NCBI GenBank assembly: GCA_027475525.1
Contig: JAMWFC010000107.1
Location: 328,992-392,991, forward strand
DNA: 64,000 bases
Reading direction: 5' to 3'
Source of the DNA: Macrolepiota albuminosa
Taxonomy: Eukaryota > Basidiomycota > Agaricomycetes > Agaricales > Agaricaceae
Each line of letters starts with the position of its first letter. Position 1 is the stretch's first letter. Under the pieces are notes generated by a model. It ran no database searches. It was not told where the DNA came from and saw nothing but the letters and a program-made list of their open reading frames with translations. The position numbers and the translations under genes are program-made. Of the stretch, positions 46,052 to 57,327 are shown one piece after another.

Positions 46052-47389
46052 ATGACCCAACATGCTGAGAGCTTGCAGACTATTGGTTCTCAATTCCAAT
46101 CTCAATCCAAACCTAATTCGAGTGTTTTCCAAGAATCTGAGGATGTCGATCACATGGCCTCTCGCACCGAGGCTATTCGGGAAGAATGCCAAAAACTCAT
46201 TGATGAAACTGTTGATGGGAAACATACTATTTCGGAGTTTCTTCAGGCACTCAAAGACCTTGGGCTTAATGCAGACGAAGCCAGGGATCATGTCGATGAA
46301 GTCAGTCAACGAGTTGAGTTACGCAGAGCAAAAGCGAGGTGTCAAAATCGAGAGTCACGAGAATCTTTGCCACGTCATGAGCAAGAAGACAACCAAGCTG
46401 GGAACTCTCAGGCTCGAGCAGTTGAGGCTGCCGCTTGGGAATCCTTACATTCAAAATTGGAACATGCACTTGCCCCCCAAACACATCCAGCAACTATTGC
46501 CCTCGATCAACTGGCTGAAATATTTGGAGAACCCAAGGTGGCTTCATTGCACTTTTCTATCCCTCAGTCAGTTCTTGTTCTTGCTCCACATCTGGCAGAA
46601 ATGCAGGGGCAGGTCTTGGAGGATCTTCACATCTCAAAGACGTGGGGGTTGCATCACGAATATGCAAAAGAGAAGGTGGTGGATTCCCTCATTGATTTGG
46701 CTCAAACCCATCCTCTCAAGGATCCGATTTCACGGGCGGTGTGGAAATTGGTCATTCTCGATTGTTTTGTTGATTTTGACAAGCTCTATGCTACTTTTGA
46801 TAAAGAATACAATCATAATGATGAGCCAAAGGATTTTGTGGGAGGTTTCTCCCTTATTAAAAAAGATTATGCTACTGCTAAAAGACTAGTTCGCACTGAA
46901 GCTGATTGGATACGGACATATGATGCATGGATGGTTGCTGTGTTGCTCTTTTACCCTCATCAACACAATGAACTATCAAAATATAGGGTTCGGATTCTTG
47001 ACTTGTGTCGTTCCATTCAAAATGGTGCATCTATTGCAATCCGCTTCAATGCAGATATGCAAGATCGTTATGCAAAGAACCCTTTTCACATGGATGATAA
47101 TAATGAACATCAGGTCCCCTTCCTGGCCCAACTCATCGGCTCTCCATCATCTTCGGCAGGCACTAAACATAGTGCTTCATCTCAGTTCACCCCTCGTAAA
47201 AGACCATCTGCAATCTGTCAAAATTGAAATCTGGGATTATGTACATCGGATCCCTGTCCCAGTGGTCGTCGTCACCATATCTGCTGTGAATGCAATGGTA
47301 CCCATAAAGCTCGAGATGTTGAAGAATGTTACAGGAAGCTCAACCAGCGAAGGCAGCAATATCGAGCTTTGTTCAATAGTGGAAACTAG
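46052..47389 (+). pseudogene. DIRS-like gag protein with zinc cluster
   Basis: An open frame of 391 codons from 46,052 encodes a mostly helical protein (VASLHFSIPQSVLVLAPHL; RAVWKLVILDCFVDFDKLYA; EADWIRTYDAWMVAVLLFYP). It ends at a TGA at 47225-47227. Read through, the same frame continues into a zinc-cluster: ICQN, stop, NLGLC...C then RRHHICCECNGTH, ending at a TAG at 47,387. Agaricomycete DIRS-like gag proteins usually have CxNWNxGxC here, so the TGA most likely replaced a Trp (TGG). The protein would package the element RNA. Confidence 0.78.
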
Positions 47390-49258
47390 AGCTGCAGAAG
47401 TGAAGTCACATGTTCTGCGGTCCCTTAAAAACACAAGCAGAAAAAGGCCACTAAATACTACCAAAGTTGGGGATCAAAAGTTTCAACGTGGTTTTGTATG
47501 GGATTCAGGTCAATTTACAGCACCCAGCTCTCCCTCAGCAATGGATACCAAAAATGCTCCTCCTCTTCCGTTGTCTCCTCAGCACCTTTTAGAAAATCTG
47601 ATTTATCAAGCAACATTGAAGGCTTTACAAAGTAATATTCACGTAGAGACACCATTTAACACTGACAAATTTGAGAAAATCCTGTGGGATCATCCTAACC
47701 AGCCATTTGTACAATCCGTTATATGAAGTTTGTGAGAGGGATTTTGGCCATTCAATGAAGGAGATTGGTTAGCTGAAGATGACGATCATACGGAGAACTA
47801 TTCTTCAGAAGAACAGGATCTAGAGGCCATTTGGGCGTTTCAAGACAAGGAGATTCAGGCTGGGCACTGGTCAAAAGTCAACAATATAGAGGACGTATTA
47901 CCAGGCATGAGGTCTTCACCTTTGTTCGTGGTATGGCAGAAGAACAAAGCTCGTGTCGTAACCGATCATTCAGCATCAGGATTGAACGATGGTATACCTA
48001 AGCTAGAAGCTAAGGTTCACTATGACAACATGAGAACTTTTGGTCAGGCAATGTACAACGCAAAACACGAGTTCATGTGCGAAAAATTGGTCACCTGGAA
48101 ATCAGATGTAGCAAGTGCCTTCTTGAATTTACCAGCTCACCCATTATGGCAGATTCATCAGATGGCAAAGGTAGATGGGATCTGGTATATGGTTCACCGA
48201 CTTGTCTTTGGAAACAGGGCATCACCCCGTTGCTGGTGTGCAGTATCATCACTAATATGTTGGGTAGGCATAAAGAAGCTCAGCATAAAAGATCTGCATG
48301 TATTCATGGACAACTTCTATTCATGGGAACGGGAAAATAACTTTGTCACGTATAGAGGTGTATCACGACCAAGGAGCCAAGCTCAGCTGCTGATCTTCTG
48401 GGATGCGATTGGTTGCCCATAGGAAGAGAAAAAGCAAGAATTCGGTGAAACCTTAAAAATCATTGGTTTTTGGGTGGATATCAATCACAGAACTATCACT
48501 CTAATGAAAGAATCAACAGATGACATAGTTTCAAAAATCAAGTCTTTCATCAATACTCCATCACGTCGTCCACCACTTCAAACCTGGCAGCATTTAGGCG
48601 GTCATTTGAATTGGTTGCTCAATATTCTTCCCTGGGGCAGACCGGCACTTACAGAATTGTACCGAAAAATGGCTGGAAAGGAGACAATGCATGCGGGTAT
48701 ATATCTCAATAAGGAGGTGGTGACAGATATGAATTGGTTGATCGATATCATTCCAAAATCAATGGGTGTCAGATTTCTGGACACAACAAGATGGAATATT
48801 GAATCGGCAGACATGGTCATTTGGATGGATGCAAGTTTGAGATTGGGAATGGCATTTGTCTATGCCGGTAATGGATTTGTTTATCAAATCGCACCAAATG
48901 ATACGTCTACAAAGATTGATATATTCTTTCTCAAACTTATAGCCATCCTTTCAGCGATCTATCATGTAGCTGCATTTGATCACCCACCATGTCGACTGCT
49001 CATCTTCTCAGACAGTCTTGACTCAGTAGCCATGTTCAATTCCTTGGGAGCGGCAGAATCTCTGCATAATTCAGTGATCCAGGCAGTGGCAGGAATAATT
49101 CTTCAGACAGGAATCGACTTAAAGGTCTGCCATATTGCGGGTAAGGACAATATTTGAGCCGATCTCCTTTCTCGTCTACTCTTCAACAAATACAAGAGGA
49201 AATTCCCAGCAGATTGTGTACGCTTCTTTGAACCTCTTAGAGACTCATTGCCATCACA
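47390..49258 (+). pseudogene. DIRS-like reverse transcriptase / RNase H
   Basis: After a linker the frame reads HPNQPFVQSVI then SL and EGFWPF, with two TGA codons where the family has Arg. RT motifs follow: PGMRSSPLFVVWQKNKARVV, DHSASGLND, KSDVASAFLNLP and the catalytic loop VFMDNFYSW. The last has MDN in place of MDD, a G-to-A change that should abolish activity. RNase H motifs follow (WMDASLRLGMAFV; IFSDSLDSVAMF; HIAGKDNI, stop, ADLLSRL). The TGA at 49155-49157 again sits at an expected Arg. A frame break at 48,422-48,474 separates RT and RNase H. Confidence 0.82.
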
Positions 49259-50250
49259 ATGGAAAGAGTGCTTTTGAGCGCTTTGGGGGGTTTGTCAAAT
49301 CGAAAATCAGCTATCCGACATCCTATGGCATTAGAGGATTTAGATGCGTTGACTTCACATCTCCAGGTCCACGCTATTGAAAAATTGACAGCAAGCGGTT
49401 ACGTAACAGGAGCACGTGACTATGTAAAGCTCTGTATTAATCATAACCTTTCTCTTGATCCAACTCCACAGACTTTATCTCGATACATTGCATATACATC
49501 AAGGCATATAGCCTTGGGTCCGAAGTATCTTACAGGGCACAGACATTTCATTTGTGATTTCTTTCCAGATTTTGATAAAAACAGAGCACATCCACTAGTT
49601 CAAGCTACGATTAGAGGTTCAAAAAAATTACGCATTGATCTGATTCGTAGGAAACTACCACTTTGCTCTCATCACCTTGCAGCCTTTGTGGAAACAGCAC
49701 GTCAAACAAAGGATTATGACAACTTACTATTCGCAACAATGATGTCTTGCAGTTTTTACGCATGCCACAGATTAGGAGAAGTAGTCAAGAAGACAGCAAA
49801 AGAATCTATTGACTGGCAAAAAGTGATTAAGTGATCATCATTAAAGTTCACTCAAGGATATGCTGGATACCATCTAGCTTACCATAAGGCCGATCCATTG
49901 TTTCATGGCACCGACATATTATTCGCACATCAGGAGATAGCTGAGCCAGTTTCACTATTACAAGAATACGTTGAAAGCAGAGCCAAGCTTCATGGTTTTC
50001 GTCGGGCTTTGTTTATACAACAAGACGGTTCTTTGCCAACAAGAGCATGGTTTGAATCCAAGCTATTTTCACATGTGGATCGGTCTTTCGGAGGCCACTC
50101 AGCTCGAGCAGGAGGCGCAACATATTACGCTTTGTTGGGCATATCTGAAGACATTATAAAGGCCCTTGGAAGATGGTCATGATCAGCATGGACAACATAT
50201 GTTTGCAAGAACCCTTGCGTCAGGATGGCCTTACAACTTGCGGCAATAAA
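49259..50250 (+). pseudogene. DIRS-like tyrosine recombinase
   Basis: The gene encodes a phage-integrase-like recombinase that would insert the circular DNA. Visible catalytic parts are the first Arg in CHRLGEV (about 49,765), HSARAGGATYYALLG (H-x2-R, about 50,098), and the terminal Tyr in SAWTTYV after IKALGRWS (about 50,195). Two TGA codons (49832-49834 and 50180-50182) interrupt it, both at plausible Arg positions (K-stop-SSLKF, RWS-stop-SAW). Otherwise the length and spacing look complete. Confidence 0.82.
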
Positions 50251-50349
50251 GAGGCACCGTTGAGTTTTCCATTTATATTTCTTTCAGTCAGCTACTTGCA
50301 ACATCTAGTCACCTCCACCATCCCCTCCACTCTCTGTTTCAGCCTCTTA

Positions 50350-50467
50350 TAGCCATAGCTACGTTGCCACTTCAAGAAATCAAAAATAAAAGGGTCGCTT
50401 TGGCGGCCAATTTCCGCTAAACTGTTTTCCATCAATAAGAATTGTGTGGTGCGACAAACTGCAGAGG
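50350..50467 (+). repeat. DIRS-like repeat B1
   Basis: 118 bp, about 90% identical to B2 at 51143-51260. Shared ends are TAGCCATAGCTACG and AAACTGCAGAGG. Confidence 0.88.
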
Positions 50468-51142
50468 TCGACGTAAATATTGGTTCTGAGGGTAAGGAGC
50501 GTTTTCGGAGGCCTCTGCATGGTCAACACTTTACGGATTGCTGAGTTTAGGGCCGTTTCTGACTCAGTGCCAGTGTTTGGCAGATGCTGAGGAGGGAACA
50601 GTAGGGTCCAGGGTTTCATTCATCAGCCAGTTCACATGCAACGGTCTTGCATTGTCCTCCATGCAACAATTTTGCAATTTCTTTTTCATGCAACGGTCTT
50701 GCATTCATACCACTACCATTGCCTCACAGGTGAGCGCAAGTCGCTCATACCTCACAGTTCAGTAATTTGACACTCTTTGCAGAGCAGTGATAGCCTCTGT
50801 TGTCCGGTTTTTGATTCTATTTGCATTACTGTTCCAAGAAGTAGGTCTATATTTAGTTGCCAGTCAATGAGTCTCTATTTCATCGTGCACCGCAGTTTAA
50901 AACAAATACGCTTTCAGAATTATCTTCTGAATAGCAAGTTTGTTCACAGTAAGCCTACGGCTAGTACAGTTGACTATGAGCTTATGCATACGCTTTTAAT
51001 ACTAGATTTTCTATTCCCTAGTTGTACTTTTCTTGTGCACCCTCCCACCTCTCCCTTGTTATCCTTTTCTTGGACTCTGTTTTTTGATGAATCTTCTTTC
51101 TTGTTCTCATTATTCTAGTACATAGTGTACATACAAAGTGCT
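50468..51142 (+). repeat. DIRS-like repeat A2
   Basis: Homologous to A1 at 45,256-46,010, directly adjoining B1 on the left and B2 on the right. Confidence 0.85.
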
Positions 51143-51260
51143 TAGCCATAGCTACGTCGCCACTTCAAGAAATCGAAAATAAAGGGGTCGCTTTGGTGGC
51201 CGATTTCTGCTAAACTGTTTTCCATCAATAAGAATCATGTGGTGCAACAAACTGCAGAGG
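51143..51260 (+). repeat. DIRS-like repeat B2
   Basis: 118 bp copy of B1. Gypsy sequence resumes immediately after AAACTGCAGAGG. Confidence 0.88.
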
Positions 51261-53700
51261 CAGGGTTGCCCATGTTGACTGTCTGTTGTAACTGTCTCGA
51301 TTGTTCACTCAGATTTTGCTCACGTTCCTGTTCTAGGTCCATGATTTTTGCCTTATCAATCGTCCCATTGAGTGCGTTGTCAGTCCAGTTTCGTGCAGGG
51401 ATCTATATGGTAAACTTTTCTTGTATGTTACCCTTGCCCTCCTTTTATTGCTGAGGGCCCTTCAGCACAAAATGTTTTGCCATTCGGGCTGCGAATTCCT
51501 TTGTAGTCTCTGGTCAACCAGTCTCTGCTGGCGGCACCTCCTTTCATTGATAAGGTTTCCTGGTCTTGGCACCACCTTCGGGTAGTGTGTTGCTTACCAG
51601 CACCTGCCCTGATCAGTGATCCCTCTTGTCAGCTTTAGCACGACTATTCCCGTCAGTGTGTGATTTAGGCTTTTGCCTGCTTGCTGAGGCCTCATCATGC
51701 AGAGTAATGCCTTCACCTTCCTTTTTCACCAGGACAGGCATTGAAATAACATGATCATTCAAGCAGTCATTGTTAACCATATCATGATAAGTGTATTCTC
51801 CACAAGCTCGGACTGTGCCTGGCTCATCATATGCATACAATTGGGACAGTGAGTCCGACAGGATATTTTCCACTCCTGGAACATATGCCACCTCAAAATC
51901 AAATTCAGATATTTTTTTGAGCCATCTTGCTTGGCGTTCTGATAGATTCTTCTGATTTAGTAGGTGTATTAATCCCTTATGGTCAGTGTACCATGTGAAC
52001 TTTACTCCTTGCAGAATATCTCGGTATTGTAGCATTGTTTCCACCTCTGCCAGCATTTCTATCTCATGGACAGGATAGTTTTGTTGTGCAGAGTTGAGTT
52101 TGGCTGAGTAGAAAGCAGCGACACTGGCCTTATGCCAGTCTGACCCCTGGCTTATAACACCTGCAATACCTATACCACAGCCATCAGTCACTACATTTAC
52201 TGGCTCAGTGTTTGCACCATACACTAAGGGCTTTCTGTGATGGTCACGACAGGCTACAGCCAGCCATTTGATGTCTTCAAATGTGTGTTGGTGTGTGAAA
52301 TCCCAACGGAATGGTACGGTGTCACCTGTAAGTCCATGTAAAATCCCCATCGGAATTCTTACTCAATCAATATCATCCGCAAGGTATCCTGCTGCACCCA
52401 AGAAACCTCTGAGCAGGTCACAATTAGTGGGTGTTTTTCAGCGGGCCAGTGGATCAACTTTGTCTGGATTCATTTGGATGCCATCATCATCAATGATACG
52501 ACCTAGAACTTTCATTTCTGAACACAAGAACCTGAGCTTGTCCTTGCCAAGGTAAAGTTTCTCATGGTTGAGAATGTCAATGACCTTTTTTACATGTTCT
52601 ATGTGCTCCTTGAGCGTCTGAGAATATATAATGATATTGTCAAGATATACGTCCATGAACCGGCCAATGTGCGCCGAAAAAATATGATTCATTAATGCCT
52701 GATAAGTCGCAGGAGCATTACAGTCTCCCTGTTGTACTACATTGCTAACCATATTTCCATCAGGAGTGGTTACTGCGGTGCGGTCTACATGTTCTGGCAC
52801 CACACGGATTTGCTCGTAAGCATCCTTTCCATTTAAAATGGATCTATATTTACCTTTTGCTGCTCTGCGCAGGATACCATCAATATCTGGTAACGGTGAT
52901 GAACGCTTTATGGTGTTTGCATTTTGAGCTTGAAGATCGAATACTGTGCGTAGCCGAGGAGGTTCTCCAGGTTTCTACGGCTTGGGTATTAGCATCATGG
53001 GGACTGTGTTGCCATGGCTGGTTATCTTTCAATGTCCGTTCCAGATATATGCATCGCGTTTCTCGGTCCATTGACTCCTCATTGCCTCTGGGCATTGGGA
53101 GGGTTGCCAGGGATAGATCCTGTTAGGATCCATTAGATCTATTGTATGGTTTATGTCCCTCAAGGGTGAAAGGGGTGTATCACTTGCCGATTTACAGATT
53201 GGCGCCGCATATTGACACAATTCCTCTTGCACAGTGTCCAGATCTTGTTCATAAAGCTTCATCGACCAAGAAGCCAATCAGGTGATGCCAGATCCTTCCA
53301 TTGGCACCGATTGGCTTGAACCCACAATAACACACGATGGATTTATCCCAAAAGTGATGCAGTGTTGGAACAAGAACGGCATACCCAGGATGAGGTCATA
53401 GCCAGAGAGGTTTATGACATCAAAATATCGTTGTTCTGAGATGGATTGGTACTGGAACTGGGCGGTGGCGCCAAAATTGATGTGCGATCGGGAACCCTGA
53501 ACAGCTAGCTGCACCGGTACAGAGGAGGCTAGCTCCCTCTTCTCAATTCCCAGCTGTTGAGCTAGCGTGCTGGAGATAAAGTCTCCTAATGACCCTGAGT
53601 CTACTAATGCACGTGCAGGGTGCCCATTGATTTGTACTACTATGACAAGTGGTTTTGGTATCAATCGGGATGGATCGATTACTATGATGTTGTATCTCAG
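51261..53700 (-). pseudogene. Gypsy pol: protease, reverse transcriptase, RNase H
   Basis: Reading down from 53,700: an aspartic protease with ARALVDSGSLGDFIS (D-S-G) and YDLILGMPFLFQH. A stop follows, then the RT entry (IYPWQPSQCPEAMRSQWTEK), PPRLRTVFDLQAQNANT, AKGKYRSILNGKDAYEQI and the catalytic loop DVYLDNIIIYS. The last has N in place of the second Asp of YLDD. RNase H motifs are VNVVTDGCGIGIAGVISQ, NYPVHEIEMLAEV and FTWYTDHKGLIHLLNQ, then SDSLSQLYAYDEPGTV. A linker with DNALNGTIDKAKIMD ends at the DIRS insertion. At least five in-frame stops occur (for example at about 53,278, 53,029, 52,437 and 52,351). Confidence 0.88.
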
Positions 53701-54292
53701 ACTAGCGTGCTCACTGGTCCGCTATATACTCATTTACTTCCTCCTCAAAGACTCATTCAACAGATGTAGCTTCGACATTAGAAGCTCCTGGAATAATCAA
53801 AAGAAACGGCGTGAGCTGATAGCCTATAAGGTCTTTGACTCACCGTATATCGTATATCAGGTTTATTACTTGTTTGCATCCCATACATCTGGTTGGGACC
53901 CAAACCCAAACAAGTTCTTTAAAGCCACAGTCAGTGTGCTTTTTATAAAGTCGTTCAAAATGTGACAGAATTGTTAGTCTTTGGCAGGTCCGTGGTCTGC
54001 CCAAGCAGACATTGCCCCTGTGGCCACCCACACCTACTTCTCACAAAATACATTTGATCTGTTCATAAACAACAACCTTGTCATCTACATGGGAGATCGC
54101 TGGTGCCCGTCTCTTTTGGGGAGTAGCCGGTACATATGGTTCCCTCTATCTTGGTCGACTAGCATTCCTCAAGTTGTTCACACTGACGTTTGGAGTATTG
54201 ATTTATCTTCTGGCACATATATGGCTGCAGTCGGTGTTTCTTATGAGGCAGAGGGCAGTACCATTTTAGGCTCAGCAATCATTCTGTCAGAC

Positions 54293-54297
54293 ACTTC
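54293..54297. repeat. Solo-LTR target-site duplication, left
   Basis: ACTTC, repeated at 55041-55045. Removing the LTR and one copy restores the CBM35 reading frame. Confidence 0.85.
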
Positions 54298-55040
54298 TGT
54301 CAGGTTCCGCTGAATCGGGGGCTTTCTGGGAAAGCAATCGCCCTTACAATGTGGACTTGACCCACGGATACTCAGGTGTCTGGAACTCCGGGGCTAGGAC
54401 TCCGGAGTTCAAGACGTGGACAGGGGAGTCCCGGGAGAGGGGACTTGGTCCGGGGGTTTTGGGGAGGAGGTAGCTGGGGAGTTTGGGTGGGGGGGTCGAG
54501 TCGTGAACCGGATGTTCTAAGACGAGACCAAGTTAGTAAATTAGAGTCGCAAAGTGCGTACCAATCTTAGAGCACGTGAGTATTCAAGCGTGCCAGTCAA
54601 AGTGTGCCAGTCAATGCGTACCAGTCAAGTAGAGGGCACGCAACAATCCAAGTAATGCAATGTAATATCAAGACTAGCGAATACAACAGGGAACTATGCT
54701 ATAAGTACTACGGGACCGGGTCTCGGGGTTCCAGGATGTCTGGGATGGGTTCCGGGGGTCATTGAGTAGCGGCAGGGGCTGCATACCGGGATCGCGCGTG
54801 TGGGGCGCGCGATCAATTGGCGCAGATGGAGCCGTGATGCGTGATGCGCGATGGCCGGGAACGAGTCGCATGATCTGATCGTTGATCGGGGCTGGTGGCG
54901 GCTGATGGCGGTCCTTGATGCGCGTGATGGCGGTGTCGGCGGTCATGATGGCGGGGCATGTCCTGTGGGGTCGGAGGGAGGGTCCCAGAGGGTGTTCCAG
55001 GGGTGTCCCGGGGTGGGCCCGGAGGGGAGGGGTCGTGACA
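54298..55040. mobile_element. Solo LTR, 743 bp, inserted in the CBM35 exon
   Basis: The segment begins TGTCAGG and ends GTCGTGACA, so it has inverted TGTCA/TGACA ends, and is flanked by the 5-bp duplication ACTTC. It is G/C- and CpG-rich with GCGCGC tracts, unlike the gene around it, which suggests a young insertion. Read on the minus strand it would start TGTCACGACCCC, a common start of fungal Gypsy LTRs. It belongs to a different family from the LTR at 41,447. No internal coding sequence is present. Confidence 0.88.
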
Positions 55041-55045
55041 ACTTC
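55041..55045. repeat. Solo-LTR target-site duplication, right
   Basis: ACTTC, identical to 54293-54297. Confidence 0.85.
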
Positions 55046-55732
55046 ATTCTTGGGTGGGAAGGCTGTTGGTTATCTTGGTCTGATTCTGTTGGTGACAAAT
55101 CCAATTTTCTGCTCAACAACATCTTTACAGGTCACAGCAGATCTGTAATGATCAACAATGTTCAAGGAACTGGTACCGCCCAATGGGTTGCTATATATTA
55201 TGCCAATGGTTCAATTTTCCGTTTACTTGATGACCTCAAGCTACTCACTTATACATGACTTCTGTTATAGGTGACTCGACTTGGCGCAACACCACTGTTA
55301 AGTATATATCGTTGTGTCATGGTCATGCCTAGATAACAACTACTTCTATCACCAGCATCAATGGTGGAGCTTCAATCCTGGTAGACCAGCCAAACACTGG
55401 TGGAGGACACGTCTTATTGTCCATACCAGTGAAGCTCGCTCTAAGGAGCGGGGCCAATTCGATCACATTCAGTGCCGGACAGAACAGTGAGTCCTGAGTC
55501 CTCTCTGTGATTTATTTACCACTAAAAATTTGAAGACTACGCAGCGGACCTTGATAAGATCATTGTTTATACTGCAACTTAAGTTTTATGTCGCCTATGT
55601 TATACCATGTGTTGCAATTGAGTGACCTGATAAGGTCCTTCTATGAGAATATATTGTTCCAACTTTTCTTCAGTTGCTGCTTAAAATCAGCATGGCAGTC
55701 ATCGGCATAGAAATTGAATATATACCTTGAAG

Positions 55733-56935
55733 AAAACAAACATGAGAATAGTGTTAGGTCCAAGATGTGTAAAAGCAGGAGTCTAGCCTTCCAGAAGGAA
55801 CCTAGGGCCTTCTTGACGTAAAGACTGTACAAGAACATGAGAGATACTTGTGTTTACTGACTGAGCAGATGAGCTACATGCGAGAGGATCTAAAAGGATG
55901 AGAACATACAAAAGCCATTACACATGATTGGATTACTTCTGCAGGTGAGCAGACAGCTGTAAACGAGATTTATCTATGTCTCGACACAAAAAAAAACATG
56001 AACGTACTTGTTGATACCATGCCAGCCAGTGTGCTTGCGATTACATGCAGAAGAAGGTTATCATGCAGCTGACAGTTGATGAGAGGGATTGGATAACAGA
56101 GCAAGGTTGATTTGGCAAAATCGTATCTAACAATTAGTTTTCATGTTTGCTCGATGCTGGTATGATTGACATAACTCACAATACCACTTGAGATGCCTTA
56201 GATACGAAGGTCAGCACAATGAAATGTCTTCCAGGAATTTGGCAACAGAACGTACATTCATCAAGACAGCCCTTGTCTAGCATCAAAGTGAGATGAGGGC
56301 ATGGCTACAGGGCGGGAAATGAGCAAGCATACAGTATTGGGATCTAAACCTCTTGCTAACCCTCTCACACCATCCTCCTTGATGAGACTGATCAAACCTG
56401 CAACAGCATTCCTGTATCTAAATTTTTTTTCCGGTGGACGTATCGAATCACTCGTCATCCTAATCAGTATGATATCTATCGAAGATGGAGGCCTTCATAA
56501 GAAATCAAGCAATACATAAAATTTCATACATGCCTGCAGGGTTACCAGCAATTCCACCGAGACCACCAGCAAGACTTGCCGCCAGAATCAAGCGCGTCGT
56601 CGAGGGTGTACTGTCTTTGGAGAGACGCGTTTTGAGTTCCTCGTACGTTCCCAAACGAACCAAAGAATATGACATCTGACGCATCAAAGATGCAGTAAGA
56701 CCTGCGTATAAGTTTCGAATACCCGATTGTGCGATCGACGCGTGTAGGACAGATCTCATTGAAGGTCGCCTGGACCCAGATTCTAATGTCTGCATTCGGC
56801 TTATGAAAGAGGATAAGGCTACTCTCGAGGTAAGTCTCGTAGAAATGCTTACACTTTGATCAAATCCAAGAGATGCGTGCAACTGGCGGCCACTGGGGAA
56901 TGGTCAGGCACATACGCTTTACCAGAGGGAAAACT
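55733..56935 (-). pseudogene. Mitochondrial dicarboxylate-type carrier (SLC25 family), disrupted
   Basis: Minus-strand exons of a mitochondrial inner-membrane carrier. They read VAASCTHLLDLIKV (first signature, P replaced by L); RMQTLESGSRRPSM...LYAGLTASLMRQMSYSLVRL to GGIAGNPAD (second signature, about 56,815-56,540); and DIILIRMTSDSIRPPEKKF to LARGLDPNT (about 56,465-56,345). Then come RAVLMN, ASQV, YDFAKSTLL with HVIASTLAGMVSTST, and the last VLVQSLRQEGPRFLLEG, stop, TPAFTHLGPNTILMFVFF. The exon order and SIRPPE block match fungal dicarboxylate/oxaloacetate-type carriers. The stop at 55783-55785 (TAG) replaces the Trp of the usual GWTPAF. The intron after GNPA has a GC donor (GC-AG). No clean start exon is visible upstream of about 56,935. 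Confidence 0.8.
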
Positions 56936-57327
56936 TGCACTCTTACTCGAGGCCGCAACTCCTGTACATATGCAATGTCAATAGAGACACATCGTCATGA
57001 AGAGTGTACGGTGAATTGTGCAGAGTACTGACCTCCAAGCCTGATCACAAACATTTGGTCAAAACTGAACTGTAACTCATTGGGAAAGAAACGTACCAAA
57101 AAGGATAATTATTGGGCATGATGAACCGCTTTCTTCAGCAAGCTGAGTGGAGACTTGAAGAAGAGAGCAGGCTCGCTGTTAGTATACTTACTAGTCAGGC
57201 ACGCAGCACATCAAGAATTGTTTATGCTTACCTTCAAGGAAGTCTGAAAAAATACAGTGTCCATCCTCGGCTTATCCTGATAGAATCAATCACAGGGTGA
57301 ACCATTAGAGCAGGAAGGGTGACACTT
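56936..57327. other. Intergenic, nothing recognised
   Basis: A short open frame (57,112-57,300 +) without motifs. The missing first exon of the carrier would be expected here on the minus strand, but I cannot identify it. Confidence 0.4.

Larger units (their letters stand above)
45256..51260 (+). mobile_element. DIRS/Ngaro-type tyrosine-recombinase retrotransposon nested in Gypsy
   Basis: The element has split direct repeats in the order A1 (about 45,256-46,010), coding region, B1 (50,350-50,467), A2 (50,468 to about 51,140), B2 (51,143-51,260). This is the signature of DIRS-like elements that replicate through a circular intermediate. The coding region encodes gag, RT/RNase H and a tyrosine recombinase. 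Outside the repeats, the Gypsy RNase H-integrase linker resumes on both sides, without an obvious TSD, as expected for recombinase-mediated insertion. Stops in all three genes make this copy inactive. Confidence 0.88.
41447..53700 (-). mobile_element. Ty3/Gypsy retrotransposon, decayed, 5'-truncated, split by a DIRS-like element
   Basis: The minus-strand order is protease, RT, RNase H, integrase and a chromodomain-like end, then the 3' LTR at 41447-42715. This is the Ty3/Gypsy (chromovirus) order. The element is interrupted at about 45,256-51,260 by a DIRS-like retrotransposon. The right end stops at about 53,700, just upstream of the protease, with no gag and no 5' LTR, and abuts a GH43 gene fragment. 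Many in-frame stops and a YLDN in place of YLDD show that it is dead. Confidence 0.9.
53740..55582 (+). pseudogene. GH43-CBM35 (exo-beta-1,3-galactanase-like), 5'-truncated and LTR-disrupted
   Basis: Exons encode the back half of a GH43 catalytic domain. They read LEAPGIIKRNG, then after a GTGAGC...CAG intron VYYLFASHTSGWDPNPNKFF, then after another intron PWSAQADIAPVATHTYFSQN, YMGDRWCPSLLGSSRYIWFP. A linker leads to a CBM35 beginning SYEAEGSTILGSAIILSDTS. A solo LTR (54298-55040) interrupts it there. Beyond the LTR it resumes in frame with GGKAVGYLG, and three short introns join SVMINNVQGTGTAQWVAIYY, ANGDSTWRNTTV, NGGASILVDQPNTGGGHVLL and YAADLDKIIVYTAT, with a stop at 55580-55582. GH43 subfamily enzymes of this type remove galactose from arabinogalactan side chains. 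The Glu in LEAPG is a plausible catalytic acid. The first half of the propeller is missing, cut off at about 53,700-53,740 by the Gypsy fragment. Confidence 0.82.

Noticed and set aside
54376..55148. Gly/Arg-rich open frames within the solo LTR
   Set aside because: They lie entirely in G/C-rich LTR sequence with TSDs on both sides and have no coding motifs.
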